Shown piece by piece: positions 8,431 through 13,674 of a DNA stretch of 60,984 nucleotides. The translations under genes and the position numbers were made by a program. The stretch's first letter is position 1. Every line of letters begins with the position of its first letter. The stretch is from Candidatus Desulfarcum epimagneticum (GTDB lineage: Bacteria; Desulfobacterota; Desulfobacteria; Desulfobacterales; CR-1). The DNA lies in the NCBI GenBank assembly GCA_900659855.1, contig CAACVI010000045.1, positions 1-60,984 on the forward strand. Reading direction: 5' to 3'. The notes under the pieces are model-generated. The model ran no database searches. It was not told the DNA's origin and saw nothing but the letters and a program-made list of their open reading frames with translations.

Positions 8431-8450
8431 CTCCCGCCAAACGGCGGGAG
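8431..8450 (-). promoter_or_regulatory. Intercistronic hairpin after the peptide gene
   Basis: CTCCCGCC and GGCGGGAG form a perfect 8-bp stem with a four-base loop in the 70-base gap between the peptide gene and the epimerase. There is no T-run of useful length, so it is more likely a processing or partial-termination site that keeps peptide mRNA above enzyme mRNA. Confidence 0.6.
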
Positions 8451-8481
8451 CCGGGTATGTGACAATTAAATTCCCCGGGCT

Positions 8482-8622
8482 TTAATCTTCTTCGCCCAGA
8501 TAATCATCGTTATTCGGATTGTGGGCGTCCGCCCAATCATCCATGTCATTGTCGTTATTCGGATTATTGATATCCGACCACAAATCCAGCTCATCCTGGC
8601 TCATTCCTGAAGTGTCAGGCAT
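8482..8622 (-). CDS. 46-residue Asn/Asp/Trp-rich peptide with duplicated core (candidate RiPP precursor)
   Basis: A short gene with AAGGAG seven bases before the ATG. The product is strongly acidic and opens with MPDTSGMSQDEL. It then contains two copies of one motif: LWSDINNPNNDN (residues 14-25) and DWADAHNPNNDD (29-40). The shared pattern is W-x-D-x-x-N-P-N-N-D, with a short acidic tail. A leader-like N-terminus with repeated cores is the layout of many precursor peptides modified after translation. It is the first gene of the operon with the epimerase, the GT/radical SAM fusion, the methyltransferase and the phosphatase. I do not recognise the family; function is inferred from layout. Confidence 0.75.
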   Translation of the reverse strand: MPDTSGMSQDELDLWSDINNPNNDNDMDDWADAHNPNNDDYLGEED

Positions 8623-8798
8623 TTTTTTCTCCTTTTTTTTTCATAGAATTTTTGACAGAACCTTATCTCTGGTTAACCCAAAAAAATAATCGCTTTTTCG
8701 GAAAAACCGTTCGGAGGACCCCGGATATGACAGACAATTAAATCTGTTGAACATTTTTTCTCTGATCCATTATTTGACAAACTCGTAAAAAATGGATC
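8623..8798. other. Upstream region of the peptide operon
   Basis: AT-rich, no gene. No convincing -35/-10 pair was found on the minus strand; TTGTCA near 8771-8776 is the best -35 candidate. The MITE-like element starts directly at the upstream side. Confidence 0.4.
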
Positions 8799-8937
8799 TG
8801 ACGGCATTGTAAAAATTCGATATACAAGGCGTGGTGGTTTTTTGAGAGAGAGGCCATACATATAGTACGCCGATAGTATGCCGAACGAACAAAAAAACGC
8901 TATAACGCAGTAGATCGGATTTTTTACGATGTCGTCA
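8799..8937. mobile_element. MITE-like palindromic element, copy A
   Basis: The ends are near-perfect inverted repeats: TGACGGCATTGTAAAAA at the left and TTTTTTACGATGTCGTCA at the right. Inside are CAAGGCGTGG and TATGCCGAACGAACAAAAAAACGCT, both shared with copy B at 32178-32309. It appears to have landed in a small reading frame that starts at 8972. Confidence 0.7.
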
Positions 8938-8969
8938 TTATTTAAAGCATGCTTAAGAATGGATTGTGA

Positions 8970-9170
8970 CATGCTTCGCTCCTTTTGAAACCCCTCTTCC
9001 GGACCTTGAATCTTCTAAGGGTCGTCGAAGCCGCCTGGAGCATGGCGTATCTGGAAAAAATCAGATAAACAAGGTCGGGAAGAGGTTTTGCCGTCATTTT
9101 GACAAATCTCCTCTTTCGACGTACAGCTGCGCCCGAAAGGTAGATGAGGACCCGCTCATCTTAAGGCAGT
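8970..9170 (-). ncRNA. Structured leader-like element, copy 1
   Basis: On the minus strand the element ends in AGGAG-N6-ATG. A closing stem pairs 8970-8975 with 9039-9044 (CATGCT/AGCATG) and includes that start codon. The interior shares CCAGGCGGCTTCG, GACC..GGTC and TTTCAAA with copy 2, and both have an upstream ATGAG/CTCAT hairpin (9144-9159). The closing stem differs in sequence from copy 2 but still pairs, which points to a conserved structure. The frame it would control (MSQSILKHALN) runs into the MITE after about 12 codons. I cannot name a known riboswitch class for it. Confidence 0.5.
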
Positions 9171-9223
9171 GTATTTCTAATATGGAAACGCCTGACTGTT
9201 AAGAATCCATTGTTTTCCCCTGG

Positions 9224-9349
9224 TTAAAAGCGCAAAAATCCGCGAACTTTTCGGGGAACCGCCCCGGGAAAAACAAAAATTGAATTAACAGTCTGGTTTT
9301 TTTGACGTGATCTTTCGTCTGAGAGATACTTCGGAACTGATAATGGCAT
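9224..9349 (-). CDS. 41-residue peptide downstream of leader element copy 2
   Basis: A short frame starting MPLSVPKYLSDE, with GGGAG six bases before the ATG inside the leader element. It is basic and ends in RKVRGFLRF. No family is recognised. It could be a real small protein, a decayed gene, or the 3' part of a longer frame: the same phase is open upstream to 9622 and reads GGFADPLEDIRSVRG through the element. The leader copies keep a pairing stem, so I favour regulatory RNA plus short peptide. Confidence 0.35.
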   Translation of the reverse strand: MPLSVPKYLSDERSRQKNQTVNSIFVFPGAVPRKVRGFLRF

Positions 9350-9500
9350 GTGATTCTCCCTGTTTGAAATACCTCTTACGGACCGAATATCTTCTAAGGG
9401 GTCAGCGAAGCCGCCTGGAATCACGTGGCGCATCCGATAAGGATGAATACGGTCTGAAAGAGTGGTAGCAAATGAGGCCCCTCTCATCTTAAAGCAATAT
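9347..9500 (-). ncRNA. Structured leader-like element, copy 2
   Basis: The closing stem GTGATTC (9350-9356) with GAATCAC (9418-9424) sits between the GGGAG ribosome-binding site and the ATG at 9349. The interior is close to copy 1 over about 60 bases. An ATGAG/CTCAT hairpin follows at 9472-9487. Changes in the closing stem between the copies are compensated on both strands. Confidence 0.5.
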
Positions 9501-9868
9501 GCTTTTTTATCAAAAAATAAAGGAACTACCCATCTGTTGTCAAGGCAAAAAAATATTATTTTTGTCTCGATCCCATTTTTCCCGCCTTCACGCCTTTCTG
9601 ATCTAAACCATTTCCTGTCCACATTCTGCCGAATTCATTCCTTTTTTCACTCTATCTAAAATGGCGGTTTCAAAAGCCAGGGGCGTTTCACGAAACGCCC
9701 CTACCCCGGAAATCATCCCCATGCCGCGCCCATGACTGGGCGTTTATCCCCATCATGGTCCGCGCAAAACAAACCGGGAACACAAAAATCAAAATAAACA
9801 AACCGGACGAATATTTTTCCCTTGACTTTAAACGCAAAATAAATTAGATGTTATTTTTTGTGTGAGAT
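9501..9868. other. Gene-free stretch left of tRNA-Asn
   Basis: AT-rich, with dispersed repeat copy 3 (9666-9762). The tRNA promoter should lie here; TTGACT near 9830 is a weak -35 candidate. Nothing else is recognised. Confidence 0.5.
9666..9762. repeat. Dispersed intergenic repeat, copy 3
   Basis: It carries the best-preserved palindrome (AGGGGCGTTTCACGAAACGCCCCT), followed by the shared CCCATGCCGCGCCCATGACT and GCGTTTATCCCC blocks of copies 1 and 2. Confidence 0.8.
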
Positions 9869-11497
9869 TCCCCAGTAGCTCAGTTGGCAGAGCAAGTGGC
9901 TGTTAACCACTGGGTCCGCGGTTCGAGTCCGTGCTGGGGAGCCAGATAAACCAAAAGGCAGAACTCCGTCCATCGGGGTTTCTGCCTTTTTTCTTTGAAT
10001 CGAGGGGATTGTGTACTCAATGTCGACCTTGGGGTGGTTAACATTGATGCGTTTGATAAAGGATTTGAGGAAGGCTTTTTGTTCGACGATGGAGCCTTTT
10101 TTCAAGAGATCGGCCAGATCGTCCACGTAGTATTTAAGGGCGGATTGATTAAAGGGTGGCCGGGTTTGTTCGGTTTTGGCCCGGATGATTTCCTCTTTTT
10201 TGTTTTGCATCTCATCAATTTGGGTTTTCAATGATTTGATCCTGGGCGCCAGATCGTCAATGTCAAGTTTCCCGGTCTCCAAAGCATCGTAGAGTTTTGA
10301 AAGACGCTGATTTAACGTTCCGATTTGTCGGTCAATGGTTTTCACTCTTTGGTGGACATCTTTATTCTTCTGGCTAATCTCTTCCAGCACAATTCGCCAG
10401 AGTGCGGCAAGATTGTCTTCTGTCAGAACATGGGTTTTTATTCGACCAATCACCAGCCGTTCAATTTCATTTCGGTTGGCGAGTTTCATGTCGCAAACAT
10501 TTTTTCCGCGTTTCAAATAATTTTGACATCCATAATAAAAAAAGGTCCCGGATTTGGCCGATGATCCCACCATCTTTGCGCCGCATTTTCCGCAATAAAC
10601 AAGTCCGCTCAAAAGATACCGGCTACTGTTTTGCCTCGGTGGAGTGATTTTGGGGCTTCTGCTTTTCATCATTTTCTGAACGGATTCAAACGTAATCCTG
10701 TCAACAATGGGTGTATGATTGTCATTAACGCGAACCATATCCTCTGGATTGTTTTCAGTGATACGGTTTTTGCTTTTTCGGTTATAGACCAGTGTTCCGG
10801 TGTAGGCCTCATTTTTCAGGATGTATCCGACAGTCGATTTGCTCCAGGGTTTGCCTTTAGGGGTTTTCAAACTTTCGGTGTTGAGGGTTTTGGCGATCTC
10901 TTTGATGCCGTTATTGTCCAGATACATTTGAAATACGCGTTTCACCACAGGCCCATAGTCGTCATCCAACTCCAGTTTTGTCCTTTTGGTGGCGCCGTCC
11001 ATGACATGTCTGGCTTTGTAGCCGATGGGAATGCTCCCGTTGTGAAAGCCCCTGGCGGCGTTTTCCTTAAGACCCCTGAGCGTGTCCTGGGCCAGGTTCA
11101 AGGAGTAAAATTCATCAATAACTTCGATTATCCCTTCCAAAAGTTTTCCTGCCGGCGTGTCGTCCACCTGTTCATTAATAGAGATAACGGAAATGCCGTG
11201 TCTGCGAAGCAATGATTTATAGATGATGGCGTCTTCCCGGTTTCTGGCAAACCGTGAATGTTTCCATATCAAGATAGCCTCAAAGGGCTTTGATCTTTTC
11301 CGGGCAAACGCGATCATTTCCTGAAAGGCCGGACGTTTGTCGGTTCTGGCGCTTTCCGCTTCATCGACAAATTCCCTGACAACCTGCCAGTTTTTCTTTT
11401 TTGCAAAGTTTCTCAATGCCTTGAGTTGGGCGGCAATGGACAGGTCCTTCTCCGCCTGTTTTTCCGATGACACCCTGGCGTATAATGCGACGTTCAT
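9851..11497 (-). CDS. Large serine recombinase (integrase), C-terminus exchanged by integration
   Basis: A 548-residue recombinase. The resolvase domain opens with LYARVSSEKQ (catalytic Ser10), followed by the recombinase domain (GYKARHV, TGTLVYN), a zinc ribbon (CGKCGAKM, later C..C) and a long coiled coil near 390-440. It should integrate and excise the element. The real oddity is the end: codons 519-521 (Gly-Ser-Pro) are the att core. The last 27 residues are encoded by the antisense of tRNA-Asn and its flank (ARTRTADPVVNSHLLCQ). In the circle the frame would instead continue into the helix-turn-helix frame at 25878-26258. It overlaps the ImmA-like gene by ATGA, so it belongs to the regulator operon. 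Confidence 0.9.
   Translation of the reverse strand: MNVALYARVSSEKQAEKDLSIAAQLKALRNFAKKKNWQVVREFVDEAESARTDKRPAFQEMIAFARKRSKPFEAILIWKHSRFARNREDAIIYKSLLRRHGISVISINEQVDDTPAGKLLEGIIEVIDEFYSLNLAQDTLRGLKENAARGFHNGSIPIGYKARHVMDGATKRTKLELDDDYGPVVKRVFQMYLDNNGIKEIAKTLNTESLKTPKGKPWSKSTVGYILKNEAYTGTLVYNRKSKNRITENNPEDMVRVNDNHTPIVDRITFESVQKMMKSRSPKITPPRQNSSRYLLSGLVYCGKCGAKMVGSSAKSGTFFYYGCQNYLKRGKNVCDMKLANRNEIERLVIGRIKTHVLTEDNLAALWRIVLEEISQKNKDVHQRVKTIDRQIGTLNQRLSKLYDALETGKLDIDDLAPRIKSLKTQIDEMQNKKEEIIRAKTEQTRPPFNQSALKYYVDDLADLLKKGSIVEQKAFLKSFIKRINVNHPKVDIEYTIPSIQRKKAETPMDGVLPFGLSGSPARTRTADPVVNSHLLCQLSYWGISHKK
9869..9944 (+). tRNA. tRNA-Asn (anticodon GTT)
   Basis: The cloverleaf is complete. The acceptor TCCCCAG pairs with CTGGGGA, and the D-arm is GCTCAGTTGGCAGAGC. 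The anticodon stem-loop is TGGCTGTTAACCA with GTT at 9902-9904, and the T-arm is GCGGTTCGAGTCCGT. The CCA is encoded (9942-9944). Its last nine bases are the integration core of the element to the right. The tRNA stays intact, but the terminator behind it is now the element's. Confidence 0.97.
9936..9944. other. attL core
   Basis: GGGGAGCCA at the tRNA 3' end is repeated at 26251-26259 (attR). The recombinase gene reads into it on the minus strand. Confidence 0.75.
9953..9992 (+). terminator. Terminator behind tRNA-Asn, supplied by the element
   Basis: AAAAGGCAGAA pairs with TTTCTGCCTTTT across a 15-base loop, followed by T-rich DNA. It replaces the native tRNA terminator now found at 26268-26292, and it also codes for recombinase residues just before the att core. 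Confidence 0.75.
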
Positions 11498-12456
11498 CTT
11501 ACACCTCTAAATATTGAAAGATTATAGTGAGGTACGTTTTTACGTCCTGCAAGTTCAGTCATATCCAAATGTTCTGAAGGAATGATGTGTATCAACACTT
11601 TCGACGGATATTCATCCTCTTTCCAATATACCAGCCGGATAAGCATATCAATTTCAAGATGCTTGTCTTTAAATTCCATCATCACATTTTGAAAAAACAT
11701 ATCTTCCTTGGCTTTAATAATTTGTCTCATGAAACATTTATCAATATCATCATAAATAATGATATTGTTTACTTCTTTTTTTCCCATCCTGAATTTAAAG
11801 CCTTTGCTTTTCCCAAGGCACCTGAACTTTAGCCGGGGAATTCTGCCGTTTGGCCTTTCTTCCCAATACGGCCTGTGATACAAAAGGCTGATTAAAGGTA
11901 TAGGTTTTTTTGTCTCTTCCTTTACGTAATGATATAAAACATCATGAAATCTGATAAGCGCAGTTGCATAAGAACAATTCAAGGATTTTTGTAACAAGAA
12001 AACATCAAAACCATATCCATTTATTCGATTTAAAACCTCATCGCCAGGAACATGAACTTCTGCCGAAAATTGATCTGCAATACGTTCCAAAAGATATTTG
12101 TTTTCTGATGTTTCGATATATTTCTTATTCAAAATTTTTTTTATAAAAATTTCGCACAACTCATGCAGAATCGTATGAATTTGACTGCAAGGCGCGTCAT
12201 TCTCTTTAATGAATATGATGATATCTTCTCCGTGGCTACAGCTTAAACCTCTTGTCTCCGGGCCATCCGGCAAAAAATTAATTTCGATACCCGAAGAAAA
12301 ACAAAGTGATGTAAGATGATCCATTTCCAAAGGATAACTCAGATTAAAAAAATCGACAAATTTGGATGCAATGGAAGAAATATTATCTTCAATAGAACTC
12401 AAACCAGTCGAATTGTCTGATATTCCAGCGACTTTACAAAAAAAATTATTAATCAT
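11494..12456 (-). CDS. ImmA/IrrE-like protein with altered metal motif
   Basis: A 320-residue protein that resembles ImmA/IrrE metallopeptidases. The active-site helix reads HTILHELCEIF, so the usual HExxH is HExxE here. This could be a gluzincin-like variant or an inactive copy. ImmA proteins cleave the XRE repressor of the same element after DNA damage and so trigger excision. The gene sits between an XRE regulator (ATGA overlap at 12453-12456) and the recombinase (ATGA overlap at 11494-11497), the expected place for that role. The C-terminal 150 residues are not recognised. Confidence 0.65.
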   Translation of the reverse strand: MINNFFCKVAGISDNSTGLSSIEDNISSIASKFVDFFNLSYPLEMDHLTSLCFSSGIEINFLPDGPETRGLSCSHGEDIIIFIKENDAPCSQIHTILHELCEIFIKKILNKKYIETSENKYLLERIADQFSAEVHVPGDEVLNRINGYGFDVFLLQKSLNCSYATALIRFHDVLYHYVKEETKKPIPLISLLYHRPYWEERPNGRIPRLKFRCLGKSKGFKFRMGKKEVNNIIIYDDIDKCFMRQIIKAKEDMFFQNVMMEFKDKHLEIDMLIRLVYWKEDEYPSKVLIHIIPSEHLDMTELAGRKNVPHYNLSIFRGVR

Positions 12457-12878
12457 TTTTGGTACGCATTTTCCAATATTTTTTTGTTCGTAAATTTTTC
12501 ATACATTTCGATGATGAACCGTTTGGTTTCCAAATCCGGTTTTCCTTTCAATCGTGTCCCATAATTGAAGGTTGGATCATTGACAACATGAAGAAACGCT
12601 TTATCGATTTTTTGTTCATATGTTTCTTCAATTTCATTACTTCCAAAATATCCGGCTTTTTGTAATAGTTCACCCATAGAAACGACATAATAATCTGCCA
12701 TTTTTTTTAATCTTTCAGGCTCGGGGATTTTTCTTCTTTCCCCATTTTCTAATTGGGACAAATAAGCATTAGGGATACCTGTAGCCTTTTCTACTTCTCG
12801 AAGGCTCACGCCCTTTTTTTTTCTTAAAGACTTAAGAAAAGCGCCGAGTGGAAATTCCCCTTTCTTCTTTTTCTTCAT
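12453..12878 (-). CDS. XRE-family repressor of the integrative element
   Basis: A 141-residue regulator. A standard XRE helix-turn-helix lies at about residues 12-66 (FLKSLRKKKGVSLREVEKA, then YLSQLENGERR), after a lysine-rich start. The C-terminal part is a probable oligomerisation or ImmA-contact region. GGGAGG precedes the ATG by nine bases. It heads the operon with the ImmA-like protein and the recombinase and faces a divergent cro-like gene across a 186-base region containing a 16-bp palindrome. By analogy with ICEBs1 and phage switches it should keep the element quiescent. Confidence 0.82.
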   Translation of the reverse strand: MKKKKKGEFPLGAFLKSLRKKKGVSLREVEKATGIPNAYLSQLENGERRKIPEPERLKKMADYYVVSMGELLQKAGYFGSNEIEETYEQKIDKAFLHVVNDPTFNYGTRLKGKPDLETKRFIIEMYEKFTNKKILENAYQK

Positions 12879-12956
12879 TATTTAATACCTCCCCGTGTTG
12901 TGATTAATAATAATGCATTCTGCTAATAAATGCAAGCGGAAAATGCTCCCGTTGTC

Positions 12957-12994
12957 TTGACAAGTTAAAAAAAAGCGCTTAATATGCATATTAA
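12957..12994 (+). promoter_or_regulatory. Divergent control region: promoter and palindromic operator
   Basis: TTGACA (12957-12962), a 17-base spacer and TAATAT (12980-12985) drive the rightward cro-like gene. The perfect 16-bp palindrome TTAATATGCATATTAA (12979-12994) covers the -10, a good operator for one or both XRE proteins. Confidence 0.7.
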
Positions 12995-13064
12995 TGAAAG
13001 CGCGGAATGCTCTCAATACGAAGCATAGTATGTATAACTTATTTATTTTGAAGGAGAATAACAA

Positions 13065-13286
13065 ATGAGAGTTTTTTTTAAAACCGACTCTATTAAAAGA
13101 ATTCTGATTCGGAAAAACAAGTCTCAAAATTGGCTGGCCAGCAAAATCAAAGTAAGCAGCGGCTATATGTCCCAACTGATGGAGGGTACGAGAAATCCCT
13201 CCCCCAAGGTACGGGAGCGATTGATGGAAGTTATGAAAGTTTCCAATTTTGACGATCTCTTCCGGATACACGATGAGGAAAGGTAA
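13065..13286 (+). CDS. Cro-like XRE DNA-binding protein
   Basis: A 73-residue helix-turn-helix protein (KSQNWLASKIKVSSGYMSQL, then SPKVRERLMEVM), little more than the DNA-binding domain, as in phage Cro. GAAGGAG precedes the ATG. It is transcribed away from the XRE/ImmA/recombinase operon from the promoter overlapped by a 16-bp palindrome, so it probably represses that operon and opens the replication genes. The stop overlaps the next start (TAATG). Confidence 0.8.
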   Translation: MRVFFKTDSIKRILIRKNKSQNWLASKIKVSSGYMSQLMEGTRNPSPKVRERLMEVMKVSNFDDLFRIHDEER

Positions 13287-13477
13287 TGCTCGCTATCGGC
13301 GTTGAAACATTTGCAAAAGGTTCTGATAAAAATTTGAATGAAGGGTTGCGGATTCTCGCCCGGATAATTGCGCGGAACAGCCTGCCTTATCAAAAAAAAG
13401 CGGCCATAAGCATCGATGCCAAAGGAGAATCAAACCATGAGCGATTCAAAAGAAATCAAAGGCAAATTCAAGTATGA
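13286..13477 (+). CDS. Small protein coupled to the Cro-like gene
   Basis: A 63-residue frame whose ATG overlaps the TAA of the cro-like gene, which suggests coupled translation. The sequence (LNEGLRILARIIARNSL) is mildly basic with a likely helix. No domain is recognised. The 3' end overlaps the next small gene by about 40 bases in another frame, so one of the two could be spurious. Confidence 0.45.
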   Translation: MLAIGVETFAKGSDKNLNEGLRILARIIARNSLPYQKKAAISIDAKGESNHERFKRNQRQIQV

Positions 13478-13610
13478 AAAGGACAGCAAGCGGTATCACC
13501 GGTTCAAAATTGAAACTGATGAAGGCATAGTTGGTAATATTTATGTGCCCAAGGATTCAGAGGGGATACCAAAAAAAATCATTCTGAATAATGCGGCAAA
13601 CGATTCATAA
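13437..13610 (+). CDS. Small conserved-looking protein of unknown function
   Basis: A 57-residue protein starting at 13437, where AAAGGAG lies nine bases upstream. It reads as a compact beta-rich protein (FKYEKDSKRYHRFKIETDEG, then IVGNIYVPKDSEGIPKKI). Similar small proteins accompany replication genes in phages and islands, but I cannot name the family. It lies between the cro-like regulator and the primase-helicase. Confidence 0.6.
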   Translation: MSDSKEIKGKFKYEKDSKRYHRFKIETDEGIVGNIYVPKDSEGIPKKIILNNAANDS

Positions 13611-13674
13611 AGACACCGGTTTATAAAATTAATTCCAAGGCAGACATCGGTCCACCGGCTGGGCTTTGCCACAA

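Noticed and set aside
8673-8972. 99-residue protein on the minus strand
   Set aside because: After about 12 codons it runs through the MITE-like element; the rest of the frame exists only because of the insertion.
8970-9500. Retron msr/msd RNA
   Set aside because: The inverted-repeat ends are suggestive, but there is no reverse transcriptase gene in the window and the motif ends at start codons.
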